Shown here one piece after another: positions 47,803 through 57,082 of a stretch of 64,000 bases of DNA. The translations under genes were made by a program, and so were the position numbers. A model generated the notes under the pieces. It was not told the origin of the DNA. It did not search any database and saw only the letters and a program-made list of their open reading frames with translations. Where the stretch lies: positions 1 through 64,000 of the forward strand of contig NZ_MLYO01000041.1 in assembly GCF_001866665.1 (NCBI RefSeq). The letters are read 5' to 3'. This DNA comes from Streptomyces monashensis. GTDB lineage: Bacteria > Actinomycetota > Actinomycetes > Streptomycetales > Streptomycetaceae. The number at the start of each line of letters is the position of its first letter. Positions within the stretch are counted from its first letter, which is position 1.

Positions 47803-49236
47803 TCAGTGGTGGGCGGGGCACACGGGCCGGTCGCGGCCGACCGTGAGCGGTGCGGGGCGGAACGGGACGTACGCCGCCCCGCCCAGGCCGAGTGCGGTGG
47901 CGGACCGCTGGAGCGCCGCCGGGGTCGCGGCATCGTCCCAACGGCCGGTGGTGACGCGGTGTTCGAGGGCGTGCAGGGCCGCCACGGTCTCGGCCGTGGT
48001 GAACGCGCAGTGGCCCTGCCGCTCGACGTACGCCTGCCGCAGCAGCGCGCCGTCCCCGGCCGCGCGCACCCGCTCGCCGAACCGTCGCTCCTGCTCGACC
48101 GGGACCAGGTTGTCCCCGGTCGTATGCACGTCCAGCAGCGGCACGCCCAGCCCCTGCCCGGCCGAGGAACTGCGCTGCGCGGCACGGACCGCGGCGGGGT
48201 CCGCGGTGACCGAGGCGCCCCGGGTCAGGGCGGCGAGGTCGGCGCGCAGGTCGAGCCCGGCCGCCCGGTAGAGCGCGCGGACCTGCGGCGCATGGACGGA
48301 TCCGGCGAGCAGGTTCTCGTAACCGACCCCCTGGTTCCAGGTGTTGTTGCCGCCGGCGGACCGCTCGACGGCGTACCGGCCGCCCTCGACGAACGCCAGG
48401 ACGCCCTGCGCGAACCATGCGTACTGCTGTTGCTCCTGGCCCGCCCAGTCGGTCGGCGCGGGCCGGGCCTGCCCGGGCGCCCAGGCGGGCAGGTTGAGGA
48501 AGGCCGCGGCCAGCGCGATCCGGGCCCGGCCCCGCGCGGTGGCCTGGGCGGCGGTGACGGCGTCGGTGAGCCTCTGGGCGGTGGCCGCCGCGGCGCCGGC
48601 GGACCCGAACCGGACGAGGTCGACGTGCTGCCCCGGCAGCAGCAGCCGGGCGATGGCGTACTCGGCGTCGAGCTGGTAGTTGTCCAGGTCCGTGGCGCCC
48701 GCGACCAGACCGCACAGCCCGAGCGCGCCGTCGACGCGGCCGGCCCCGTCGCGGGCGATCTGCGCGTTGACGAGCCCGCCCATGGACTGGCCGACGGCGA
48801 GGGTGCGTCGAGGGGTGCCGAGCTTCGCGGTGACGGCGTCGAGCGTGCCGAACTGATCGCGTTCGGCGCTGTTCAGGGCCCACGTCGAGCCGTGGGGGTC
48901 GTACGACGCCCCGGCCATCGCGTACCCCTCGGTGAGCAGCTCGGCGCGTACGGCGTCGGACGGCGCGTCCTCGGCGACGGTGGGGCCGAAGCCGTGGCTG
49001 AACAGCAGCAGCGTGCCGTTCCAGCGGACCGGGACGTCCGCGATCCACGTGGCGCCGTCGGAGAGGGTGCCGGTGAGGTGACCGGTGGCTCCCGTGCCTG
49101 TCGGGGCGGCCTGCGCGGGCGAGGCGGCGAGGCCCACGGACGCGACCGTGGCCAGCGCGGCGAACGCCGCGCGCAGTCGGGCCCTGGAGGTACGGGGACG
49201 AGGACGGGACGTGCGGGCAGGGGTGCTGGCGCGCAT
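47803..49236 (-). CDS. Secreted alpha/beta hydrolase
   Basis: A 477-residue exported protein. An Arg-rich N-terminus and hydrophobic core end in a likely cleavage site ASPAQA-AP (about residue 43). The hydrolase core has the oxyanion segment LLLFSHGFGP, the nucleophile elbow VGQSMGGLVNAQIA, an acid in LLDVHTTGDNLVP and His in VERQGHCAFT. It may be a tannase/feruloyl-esterase-like or lactonase-type enzyme; the substrate is unclear. First gene of an operon with the MFS exporter, downstream of a PaaX-type regulator. Its promoter shares an exact 15-mer with the betB promoter. Confidence 0.82.
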   Translation of the reverse strand: MRASTPARTSRPRPRTSRARLRAAFAALATVASVGLAASPAQAAPTGTGATGHLTGTLSDGATWIADVPVRWNGTLLLFSHGFGPTVAEDAPSDAVRAELLTEGYAMAGASYDPHGSTWALNSAERDQFGTLDAVTAKLGTPRRTLAVGQSMGGLVNAQIARDGAGRVDGALGLCGLVAGATDLDNYQLDAEYAIARLLLPGQHVDLVRFGSAGAAAATAQRLTDAVTAAQATARGRARIALAAAFLNLPAWAPGQARPAPTDWAGQEQQQYAWFAQGVLAFVEGGRYAVERSAGGNNTWNQGVGYENLLAGSVHAPQVRALYRAAGLDLRADLAALTRGASVTADPAAVRAAQRSSSAGQGLGVPLLDVHTTGDNLVPVEQERRFGERVRAAGDGALLRQAYVERQGHCAFTTAETVAALHALEHRVTTGRWDDAATPAALQRSATALGLGGAAYVPFRPAPLTVGRDRPVCPAHH

Positions 49237-49326
49237 GGCGTGGGCTCCTTCTGGGGGGCGTCGGCGGAGCGGGTCCCGGACGGATGGGCCAGATGGTCAG
49301 TGCACTGAACGAAGCGGGGTGCCAGG

Positions 49327-49368
49327 AATGTAGGGCGAATTTCTTGCGGCCGTCAATGCAATGCACAA
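49327..49368 (-). promoter_or_regulatory. Promoter of the secreted hydrolase gene with regulon-like 15-mer
   Basis: On the minus strand TTGACG (49356-49351) and TACATT (49332-49327) are spaced 18 in an AT-rich patch. The -35 overlaps the 15-mer CAATGCAATGCACAA (plus strand 49354-49368), identical to 29172-29186 at betB. Confidence 0.5.
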
Positions 49369-49444
49369 CATCAATTGGCCGGAGAGCGCACGACCGCGCC
49401 CCGCGGGACCACGGAGGGGCAGGAGCGCGAGAACGCGGGAGGGG

Positions 49445-50266
49445 CTAGGTCGCGGGAAGGGTCTCGATGAGCCGGCGCGCCGCGTCCCGGGCGGGCGCCT
49501 CCAGGTGGGCGTGCACCGCACGGAACGTCTTCTCGGCGTGGGCCGCGGGCCAGTCGGCGGGCAGGTGCTGCACGGGCAGCCGGGGGTCGGCACGGATGAC
49601 CTGAAGCCACTCGGCGGTCAGCCGGAGGCGCAGCGCGAGAGCCTCCTCGGCGGCCGGCTGTGTACCGCCCGATGAGTACGGACGCCAGGCCTCGTCGAAC
49701 TCGCGGTAATGGGCGGCCAGTCGGGGCAGATCCCAGGTCTCGTCGATCATCTCGGCGATGTCCATGCCCGTGTCCGCGTGGGCACGGAAGACCTTGACGT
49801 GCGCGGCCAGGCCCAGCTCTCCGACGATCTCGGAGACGTCGACCTCGCCCGGCGCGATCCACAGCCCGCTGAACAGCGCCCCGAAGCCCGCCCAGGTCAA
49901 CTGCGAGCGCAGGTCGTGCCGTTGGCGCTGCCACGACTCCGGCAGCGAGAACCCGAGCAGCGTCCACGTCCCGTCCCAGTCCCGGTTGACCGCACCCGTC
50001 TTCCAGATGCGCCGTTCCCCGTCCCGCAGGATCGCCTCGGAGCGGCTGGTGAGCCCGATGTACGTCCGCCGACCCGCCCGCCGCCGGCTCAGCAGCCCAC
50101 GCCCCGCCAACCGGCTGAGCATGGACCGGGTGGCCTGCTCCCCGACACCGGCCCGGCGGAACACCTCGATGACACTCCCCGTGTACACGCACACCCCGCG
50201 CCCCAGCACCTCGTCACCGAGGAAGCTGAGCAGGAGGGACTGGGGGCGGGGGACGGGACCGGTCAC
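49445..50266 (-). CDS. PaaX family transcriptional regulator
   Basis: A 273-residue PaaX-type repressor: an N-terminal winged helix (LSFLGDEVLGRGVCVYTGSVIEV through SMLSRLAGRGLLSRRRAGRR), a central domain, and a C-terminal PaaX domain (EFDEAWRPYSSGG and onward). The family classically binds acyl-CoA thioesters. GTG 50266 (V-T-G-P-V-P-R-P-Q) was chosen; longer frames lack family match. An AT-rich TACTGTATT just upstream may be the -10 of a leaderless transcript. It lies upstream of the hydrolase/exporter operon on the same strand and may control it. Confidence 0.82.
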   Translation of the reverse strand: MTGPVPRPQSLLLSFLGDEVLGRGVCVYTGSVIEVFRRAGVGEQATRSMLSRLAGRGLLSRRRAGRRTYIGLTSRSEAILRDGERRIWKTGAVNRDWDGTWTLLGFSLPESWQRQRHDLRSQLTWAGFGALFSGLWIAPGEVDVSEIVGELGLAAHVKVFRAHADTGMDIAEMIDETWDLPRLAAHYREFDEAWRPYSSGGTQPAAEEALALRLRLTAEWLQVIRADPRLPVQHLPADWPAAHAEKTFRAVHAHLEAPARDAARRLIETLPAT

Positions 50267-50487
50267 GTGAATACAGTACGAGACGTCCGCCGACCGGAGC
50301 AGCCGCTGGAGACTCCGGTACGTTCGGGCCATGACGCGCGCGAGGGACGTCCCGGTGGGGCGGTGAGTGGATGTGGGCCGGGTCGCCGCGGTCCTGGAGG
50401 ACCTGTCCGGGGAAGGTCCTCTCGCGACGGTCCACCACTGACGACGAGGCCCCTCGTCGGCCCGAAGAGCCGTGAACCCGACGTGGG

Positions 50488-50916
50488 TCAGCCGATGAGC
50501 GAGCGGAACCGCTCGATCGTACGGCGTCGCATCGTGAGGAAGGCGAGCCACGAGCCGTCGGCGTAGTGCAGCCGGAAGCGGGCCATGAGCTGGGTCCGGG
50601 GACGGCGTTCGACCCGGGCCACCCAGGCGCGGGGCACCTCCCACACCGGGGTGCCGTCCAGGGGCTTGACGAGTCCGACCCGCTGGTCCGTCACGCGCAG
50701 CAGCAGCGCACCGGAGGTGTCGGGCATGCCCTCCGCGATGCTGCCTGCCGCGCCGGACTGCGCGCCGACGCCGTTGACGAACTGGTTCGCGATGACCCCG
50801 CCGAGGTTCAGGCTGATGCCCTTGGCACTCTTGGCGGGTACGACGCTGCCGTACCCCAAGAGCCGCTCACCGGGAGCCAATTGACGGAGGGCGGAACGCT
50901 CTTGGAGGGCAGACAT
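50488..50916 (-). CDS. Bacterial PH-like domain protein
   Basis: A ~142-residue protein with a PH-like fold pattern: strands LLRVTDQRVGLVK, VWEVPRAWVARVERR and MARFRLHYADGSWLAFLTM, and a final helix RRTIERFRSLIG. N-terminal segment LAPGERLLGYGSVVPAKSAKG resembles short actinobacterial proteins of unknown function. Three in-frame ATGs exist (50928, 50922, 50916). TATGAT at 50928-50923 lies exactly 6 bases before the third, matching the leaderless spacing of the IclR genes, so 50916 is preferred. Function unknown. Confidence 0.65.
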   Translation of the reverse strand: MSALQERSALRQLAPGERLLGYGSVVPAKSAKGISLNLGGVIANQFVNGVGAQSGAAGSIAEGMPDTSGALLLRVTDQRVGLVKPLDGTPVWEVPRAWVARVERRPRTQLMARFRLHYADGSWLAFLTMRRRTIERFRSLIG

Positions 50917-51959
50917 GCCCATGATCATAGGTGATCGGCGTCGAGGCCGGCGGAGAGCGCGGAGACCGCCGGTCGGATCAGGGCGGTCGCTGGCAGGCAC
51001 CCGGTCCGCGGACTACACGGCGATGACGGCGACTCCGGTCCCGCCCGGTGCGCCGGCCTGCTGGGGGGGTGGCGGAACGTGTGCTGAATTCACCACGCAG
51101 GGCGTCGCGTTGGCGTAGCGCTGCCGCGGGGTTCGATGTGAACCCCGGCGTCTGGTCGGGAGACGCGGGCGACGATGCCTCGTGGCGTCCATGCCGGTGC
51201 CACCAGCGCCATGGCGGACAGCGCCGGGGGTCGACCGGGTGCCGACTGGAAGTCTTCGGCGTCCAGGGCGGGACCGATGTCGGCAGCGTCGACGTAGGTG
51301 ACCTGGCGGTCCAGGCCGTTCGGGCACATGAACACCCACACACAGGACGGGACGGACACACCGCCTGGCCGTGAAGCCCGGGCGATCACCAGCCGGGACC
51401 CGGGGGCGCTGTGTGCCCGAGTACTCGACAGGCGGTCGCCCCGTACACGGGCTGCACACCCGGTCACCCCTGACCCGGACGTGATCCTCCCCACTCACGG
51501 CCCGGTCCCCGCCGGCACCGCGCTGTCCGGTACGGCGTGCGATGGACCTTCGTCTTCCCGCTGATGATCCGCAACAGGGTCTCGGTCGCCGAGATCGAAG
51601 CGGAATCGCTGCCCGCGTCGAGGTGAATCCCCGCTTGTCGAGGGGGCTCGCCGGGGTTGATCTGTCCGCGGGTGATCTGCGGTGACCGGGTGGTTGTCCC
51701 GGGTCCCGCCTGTCGGTCTGTCAGGTATGGCGTACGGAAGGCACCGGCGGTCCCTGTGCAGTGATGTGTGCCGTGTCACGAATTCCGAACTGTTCCTAAG
51801 TTGTCTGCATCACAGCGGAAATGTCCCTTTGGCGTCCATGCTCGATGCGGACAGCGAGTCCCCAAGTGGAGCCCATCGGCGACCCCTTGGGTGTGACGTC
51901 CGAAGTGACCCATGACACAGCACTCACGACATTCCTCCTCACAGGAAAGGTGCCCCCTT
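50917..51959. other. 1-kb gene-poor stretch with possible gene relics
   Basis: No confident gene. Two stretches look like decayed coding sequence. On the minus strand about 51110-51330, the frame CPNGLDRQVTYVDAADIGPAL has Streptomyces-like codon bias but no convincing start or family. On the plus strand 51525-51626, a frame containing WTFVFPLMIRNRVSVAEIEA and ending at a TGA reads like the C-terminus of a lost gene. 51778-51830 is AT-rich and probably contains the promoter of the polyketide synthase gene. Confidence 0.4.
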
Positions 51960-53144
51960 ATGGCCGCTTACCTCTGCCCTCCTGCCGTGATTCACGGCGA
52001 ACACCCCGTGGAGACCAGCCAGATCGTGGCGGAAGTGCGCGAGCGGCACCCGCACGCCGCGTGGGCGCCGCGGATCGACGGCATCGCGGCCAGTACGGGC
52101 ATCAAGACCCGCGGGTGGATGCTGCCCCTGGAGGCCGCTGTCGCGCCCGGCAACGGCGGTGGCCTGCGGGGTGTCGGCAGCGGGCCGGTCCAAGAGGCGC
52201 TGGTCCGTGACGGGTTCACCCAGCAGGACGCGGACCGCGTGATCGCCGCCCTTGAGGCGATACCCGCGCCGCAGACCGTCCAGGAGCGCACCGCGCCGGC
52301 CTGGGAGGCCGTGCAGTCCTACGGGGAGCGTGCGGCGCGCGGGGCCCTGCAGATCGCCGGGCTGGACGTCGCGGACATCGACTGCCTGATCACCAGTCAC
52401 TCCACCACCCCGGCGCTGCCGGGCCTGGACGTCGCCCTCGCCAACAGGCTTCCCCTGCGCAACGACGCGATGCTGCTGCCGGCCACGCAGTGGGCCTGTG
52501 TCGCGGGGACCCGCTCCCTGGCGCTGGCGGCCGACCTCGTGGCCGCTGACCCCGACCGGGTGGTCCTGGTCGTGATCGCCGAGGCGCTGAGCACGACCTA
52601 CCAGCCCGCGGACGACACCCTGGAGTCCCTGATCGTCCGGCTGCTGTTCGCGGACACCGCGGTCGCCGCGGTGGTCACGGGCCGCCCGAGACGCGAGTCG
52701 GCGCTGCGGCTGGACGCCGCCTGGCACCACACCCTGCCCGCCACCCACGACCTGCACCGCCTGGACACCCGTGCGGACGGCACCCACTTCGTGATGGACC
52801 GGCGCGGACCGCGCGCCGTACAGGAGACGGTCACCGCGATGTGGGAGTGGCTGCGCCTCCGCTACCGGGACGACCCCGACTCCTGGCACCCCGACGTGCT
52901 GCTGGCGCACCCCGGCGGGACCCGGGTGCTGGAGTACATGGAGCAGACGATGCCCGACGCGTGGCCGTCGGGACTGCTGGACTTCAGCCGGGACAGCTAC
53001 ACCAGTGGCAACCGCGGAGGCGCCGCCGTGTTCGACATCATGCGGCGGGCGTACGACGCCGGGCAGAAGCCGGGCAGTCGCGCCGTCCTGTACGCGGCGG
53101 CACCGGGCCTGACCGCCACCGCCCTGGAAGGCGAGTGGCTGTAG
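51960..53144 (+). CDS. Atypical type III polyketide synthase-like thiolase-fold enzyme
   Basis: A 394-residue protein of the chalcone/stilbene synthase-like thiolase superfamily. The putative triad is Cys in ATQWACVAGTRSLALA (about residue 181), His in DVLLAHPGGTRVLEYME (about 319) and Asn in YTSGNRGGAAVFDIM (about 352). YQPADDTLESLIVRLLFADTAVAAVV matches the segment after the Cys in type III synthases. The residues around the Cys (A-C-V-A-G) deviate from the usual G-C-x-G-G. The ATG at 51960 follows AGGAAAGG. No tailoring genes are adjacent, so the product is unknown. A KAS III-like enzyme is the alternative. Confidence 0.72.
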   Translation: MAAYLCPPAVIHGEHPVETSQIVAEVRERHPHAAWAPRIDGIAASTGIKTRGWMLPLEAAVAPGNGGGLRGVGSGPVQEALVRDGFTQQDADRVIAALEAIPAPQTVQERTAPAWEAVQSYGERAARGALQIAGLDVADIDCLITSHSTTPALPGLDVALANRLPLRNDAMLLPATQWACVAGTRSLALAADLVAADPDRVVLVVIAEALSTTYQPADDTLESLIVRLLFADTAVAAVVTGRPRRESALRLDAAWHHTLPATHDLHRLDTRADGTHFVMDRRGPRAVQETVTAMWEWLRLRYRDDPDSWHPDVLLAHPGGTRVLEYMEQTMPDAWPSGLLDFSRDSYTSGNRGGAAVFDIMRRAYDAGQKPGSRAVLYAAAPGLTATALEGEWL

Positions 53145-53267
53145 CACGAGCCCGCGCCGGCGGTCCCGGCGAACGGGGCCGTCCGCGTCACATGCCGTAC
53201 GCGGGTCACGTCACGCGATGCCGTGTCGTGCCGTGTCATGTCGTGCCACTCCGGTCCGTCGGCCGCG

Positions 53268-55430
53268 TCACCTCGCGACTTCCGCCCAGACCACCTTGCC
53301 GGTGTCCGTCCACCGCACCCCCCACCGGGTGGTCAGCCTGTGCACGGTCTGCAGGCCGCGACCGTCGTCGTCGAGGAGGCCGCCCCTGCCCAGCCGCGGC
53401 CGGCCGTTCCCGGTGTCGCCCACCTCGCACAGCAGGCCGTGACCGGCCCTGATCAGCCGCACCGTGATGGGACCGGTGGCGAAGCGCACCGCGTTCGTGA
53501 CCAGCTCGCTGACGAGCAGCAGCACGGTGTCCCGGGTGTCGTCCCTGGTGCCCCATCGCCGGAGCAGCGCGGAGACCTGCGCGCGGGCACGGGCGGGCGC
53601 GTCGTCGCGGGCGGGCAGCCGCCAGGTGGCGGTGTCCCCCTTGCGGTAGCCGATCATCCGTGCGAGCAGCAGGGTCACGTCGTCGCGCCGGTGCACGGGT
53701 GCCAACGCGGAGACGACGTGCCGTGCGGCCTGCTGCAGGCCGTCCCAGGGGTGCACCGCGGACACGGCGTCCGCCAGCCTGGCGATGCCCTCGTCGATCG
53801 ACGAGGCCGGATCCTCCACCAGGCCGTCGGTGTAGAGGGCGAGCAGCGAGTCCGGGGGTGCGCCGAAGGTGTGCACGTCGAACGGCTCCCGCAGCGCGAA
53901 CTCGGCGCCCAGGCCGGGGTGCGGGCGGACCGCCAGCGGGGCCGCGTGCCCGTCGGGGGAGACCAGCACCGGGGGAAGATGACCGGCGCTGGACAGCGCC
54001 AGGTGGTGGCTGACCGGGTCGTAGAGGGCGATGCAGCAGGTCGACCCGAGGGCGCTGTAGCCGGCCGCCAGCCCGGACTCCGTGTCGTCCAGCAGCGTCA
54101 CGGTCTCGTCCAGGTGCTCCAGGACCTCGTCGGGCGCCAGCCCCGCGGACAGCAGCGCACGGGCCTCCATGCTCAGCTGGCCCATGGTGGCCGCGGCTCC
54201 CAGACCGTGCCCGACGACGTCACCGACCACCAGCGCGGTACGGCCGTCCGGCAGCGGAAAGCTGTTGACCCAGTCGCCGCCGACGCCCGCGCTGTCGGGC
54301 GTGGCGGGCTGGTAGACACTGGCGATCTCGATCGTGTCGCCGCCGGTCCGCGGCAGCAGCCGACGCTGCAGCGCCAGCACCTGTGTGTGCTCGCGCTGGT
54401 GCTGACGGGCCAGGTCGACGTGGTGGACGGTCCTGGCCACGAGCTCCTGCAGGTCGAACAGTTCGCTGTCGCGGAAGGGGCAGTCCGCCCGCCGCCAGAC
54501 CTCCGCCACGCCCAGCACGACGGGCGGCGCGCCGTCCAGGACCAGCGGAATGCACGCCACACCCGCCGACCGGTCACCGGGCACCAGGGCGCGCAGCACG
54601 CGCGGACTGCCGAGCACCCGCTCGACCGCCGCCCCGTCGGGTATGACGATGGCCTGCGGGGCATCGGCCCGCCGTACCGCCAGCGCCAGCAGACGACTCG
54701 CGTCGCCGGGCAGATCGTCGCCCGGAGTGACGTAGCCCTCGGGCCATGCCCGGTCCGGCACCAGGGCCGCCCGGCGCAGCCGGATGCGCCCCTGCGCCCG
54801 CTCGGTGACTCCCTCGCCCGTCCACACGGCGAAGTCGAGGTCGACGGCGGCCACGTCTCCCCAGGCCAGCAAGGACTCCGCCAGCGACTGCGCGGTCTCG
54901 CCGATGTCCAGCGAGGTGCCGATCGCGGTCTCGGCGGCGTACAGGTGCAGCCTCCTGGCCATGGCGATCACGGAGACGGTCAGGCCCTCCTGAGGCACCG
55001 CTGCGGGCAGGATGCTCAGCGAGACCACCAGCTCCGACCCGTCGGCGCGCCGCAGGCGCTGGATCCGGGCGACGTGCGCCTCGCCGGTCTCCAGGACCTG
55101 CCGCAACCGCCGCGTGACCGTCGGTACGTCCCCGGGCGGCAGCAGATCGACGAAAGGGCTCCCGGTCACGGCGTTCAGACCCGCGAACACGGGCGCGTCC
55201 AGATTGCAGCGGGTGATTCTCAGCTCCCGGTCCAGGTTGACCGCGCCGAGAATCTGCTCCTGACCGCCCGCTGCCGTGTCGTCGGGTACGCGCCGACCGG
55301 TGGCGCGGTCGCCCCGGGCGTCGGCAGGACCGGCGGCCGCTGCCGCTCCGCCGCTCGGGAAGTAGCGCCCCAGAGCGCTGCTGACGAGATCGAACGGCGA
55401 GGAGGACGAAGCGGAGGGTGTGGAGTCCAT
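53268..55430 (-). CDS. PAS-GAF-PP2C (SpoIIE) phosphatase with C-terminal anti-sigma kinase-like domain
   Basis: A 720-residue cytosolic regulator. A PAS-like domain comes first (EQILGAVNLDRELRITRCN, about 60-180), then a GAF-like sensor region (about 180-340), then a SpoIIE/PP2C phosphatase (IEIASVYQPA, VGGDWVNSFPLPDGRTALVVGDVVGHG, LYTDGLVED), and finally an HATPase_c anti-sigma kinase-like domain (LLVSELVTNAVRFATGPITVRL, GRGLQTVHRLTTRWG). Such proteins dephosphorylate or phosphorylate anti-sigma-factor antagonists in the SigF-type stress network, so a link to the sigma factor at 5.5 kb is plausible. ATG 55430 chosen; the longer frame lacks a ribosome site. Confidence 0.87.
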   Translation of the reverse strand: MDSTPSASSSSPFDLVSSALGRYFPSGGAAAAAGPADARGDRATGRRVPDDTAAGGQEQILGAVNLDRELRITRCNLDAPVFAGLNAVTGSPFVDLLPPGDVPTVTRRLRQVLETGEAHVARIQRLRRADGSELVVSLSILPAAVPQEGLTVSVIAMARRLHLYAAETAIGTSLDIGETAQSLAESLLAWGDVAAVDLDFAVWTGEGVTERAQGRIRLRRAALVPDRAWPEGYVTPGDDLPGDASRLLALAVRRADAPQAIVIPDGAAVERVLGSPRVLRALVPGDRSAGVACIPLVLDGAPPVVLGVAEVWRRADCPFRDSELFDLQELVARTVHHVDLARQHQREHTQVLALQRRLLPRTGGDTIEIASVYQPATPDSAGVGGDWVNSFPLPDGRTALVVGDVVGHGLGAAATMGQLSMEARALLSAGLAPDEVLEHLDETVTLLDDTESGLAAGYSALGSTCCIALYDPVSHHLALSSAGHLPPVLVSPDGHAAPLAVRPHPGLGAEFALREPFDVHTFGAPPDSLLALYTDGLVEDPASSIDEGIARLADAVSAVHPWDGLQQAARHVVSALAPVHRRDDVTLLLARMIGYRKGDTATWRLPARDDAPARARAQVSALLRRWGTRDDTRDTVLLLVSELVTNAVRFATGPITVRLIRAGHGLLCEVGDTGNGRPRLGRGGLLDDDGRGLQTVHRLTTRWGVRWTDTGKVVWAEVAR

Positions 55431-55603
55431 GCGGCTCTCTCGGCAATCCCCGGCGCGGCGCCGGGGCCGTACTCGGACCCGTCCGACGGGGCCCGAGATC
55501 CCTGACGGCACACCTCATTGAATAACACCGGGGGTCGCTTCGCCCACATCAGCGGATCACGCGGCGACGGCGGACAGGGCGGTCCGCCGAGGCCCGTGGG
55601 GCG

Positions 55604-56845
55604 TCAGCCGGTCGCGCTGCCCGCGACCCACTGCGTCCAGGGCATGTTCCAGTCGCTCAGGCCGTTGTCCGGGGCCAGCGTGGTCTTGTCCGCGGAGTTC
55701 TTGACGATGACGACGTCACCGATCATCGAGTTGTCGAAGAACCACGCGGCCGGCTTCCCGCCGTCGCCGCCGCCCTTGACGTCCTTCAGGCCCACGCAGC
55801 CGTGGCTGGTGTTGGCCTTGCCGAAGATCGAGTCGGCACCCCAGTAGTTGCCGTGGATGAACGTGCCCGAGGCGGTCAGGCGCATGGCATGGGGCACGTC
55901 ACTGATGTCGTACGCGGGCTTGCCGTCCTTCTTCGTGAGGCCGACGCTCGCGCCGTTCATGTGGATGTGCCGGAACTTCTCGGAGATGACCATCCGGCCG
56001 TTGTACGTCGGGTGCTCGGGGCTGCCGGACGAGATCGGTATGGTCTTGATCGTCTTGCCGTCCCGCACGACGGTCATCTGCTTCGTCGTGGCGTCGACGG
56101 TGCTGATCTGGCTCCGGCCGATCTTGAACGTGACCGTCTTCCGGACGCCGTGGCTGGTGAGGTTGACGGTGACGGTGGAGCCGGGCTTCCAGTAGCCCTC
56201 GGGGCGGAAGTCCAGGCGGTTGTCGTTGAACCAGTGACCGACGACCCGCTGACCGCTGCTGGAGCTGACCTGGATCTTCGACTGGACGGCGGCCTTGTCG
56301 CCGATCGCCTTGTCGAAGGTGACCGATACCGGCATGCCCACGCCGACGGTCGAGCCGTTCTCGGGGGAGAGGTGGCCGATGAAGTCGTTGGCCGGGGAGA
56401 CCGTGGTGATCGTGGCGTTCCCGGTGACGGAGCGGCCCTTGGCGTCCGCGGCCTCCGCCTCGACCTGATAGGTCGTGGCCCGCTCCAGTCGCCCGTTCGG
56501 CTTCCAGGACGTGCCGTCCGCGGACAGCGTGCCCGGTATCTCGGTACCGGTCGCGACAGCGGTCATGGTCACCTTGGTGAGCTTGCCGTTGCTGACGGTG
56601 ACACGGACGGGGCTGTCGATCCCGACGTTGTGGGCACCTTGACCGGGCGTGATCCCTATTCGGGCGGCGGAAGCGTCCTGGGCGTCCGACTGAGCTCCCT
56701 GAGCCTGCGCTTTCGGCTGCTTCCCGGTGCCGTTGCCGCTGGTGGCGGCGTGGCTGGTGCCACCGAGAGCGGTGAGTGCGAGTACGCCGCCGAGGACGCC
56801 GGCGGTTCCCATCAGTCCGGTGCGTCGCTTACGTGCCGTGATCAA
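55604..56845 (-). CDS. L,D-transpeptidase with Ig-like domain
   Basis: A 413-residue exported cell-wall cross-linking enzyme (3-3 peptide bonds). The N-terminal hydrophobic stretch TGLMGTAGVLGGVLALTALGG acts as signal. Two Ig-like regions follow (about 60-260), then the YkuD catalytic domain with FIHGNYWG and the active-site motif SHGCVGL. C-terminal WNMPWTQWVAGSATG is typical of Streptomyces members. TTG 56845 (M-I-T-A-R-K-R-R) is preferred because GGGAGAAG precedes it; an upstream ATG would add an Arg-rich tail. Unlike many homologues, no lipobox Cys is seen. Confidence 0.85.
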   Translation of the reverse strand: MITARKRRTGLMGTAGVLGGVLALTALGGTSHAATSGNGTGKQPKAQAQGAQSDAQDASAARIGITPGQGAHNVGIDSPVRVTVSNGKLTKVTMTAVATGTEIPGTLSADGTSWKPNGRLERATTYQVEAEAADAKGRSVTGNATITTVSPANDFIGHLSPENGSTVGVGMPVSVTFDKAIGDKAAVQSKIQVSSSSGQRVVGHWFNDNRLDFRPEGYWKPGSTVTVNLTSHGVRKTVTFKIGRSQISTVDATTKQMTVVRDGKTIKTIPISSGSPEHPTYNGRMVISEKFRHIHMNGASVGLTKKDGKPAYDISDVPHAMRLTASGTFIHGNYWGADSIFGKANTSHGCVGLKDVKGGGDGGKPAAWFFDNSMIGDVVIVKNSADKTTLAPDNGLSDWNMPWTQWVAGSATG

Positions 56846-57031
56846 ACGCTTCTCCCGTGTCGTTGGTCGTCGAGTGCGTGGAGCCGGTTGCCGGAGGAGC
56901 GCAACCGACATGAAGGATCCACTCTTACGCACTCATCCACCCTAAAGGGAGTGAATTGTGGCGAATTCCACGCATGAGCGGGCCGCTGACCGACCGGCGC
57001 GGGTCCTTCGGTGACGTGCGGACGACCGAAC

Positions 57032-57065
57032 GGGGGCCGGCTCCCCGAGCGCGGAGCCGGCCCCC
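57032..57065. terminator. 13-bp hairpin downstream of the HNH-like gene
   Basis: GGGGGCCGGCTCC (57032-57044) pairs perfectly with GGAGCCGGCCCCC (57053-57065) over an 8-base loop, 17 bases beyond the stop of the minus-strand secreted protein gene. Confidence 0.8.
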
Positions 57066-57082
57066 GTGGGGGAGGGCGTGGA

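Noticed and set aside
53221..53247. Short CGTGTCGTGC-like tandem repeats after the polyketide synthase gene
   Set aside because: Only two to three imperfect units; likely chance low complexity and not a functional array.
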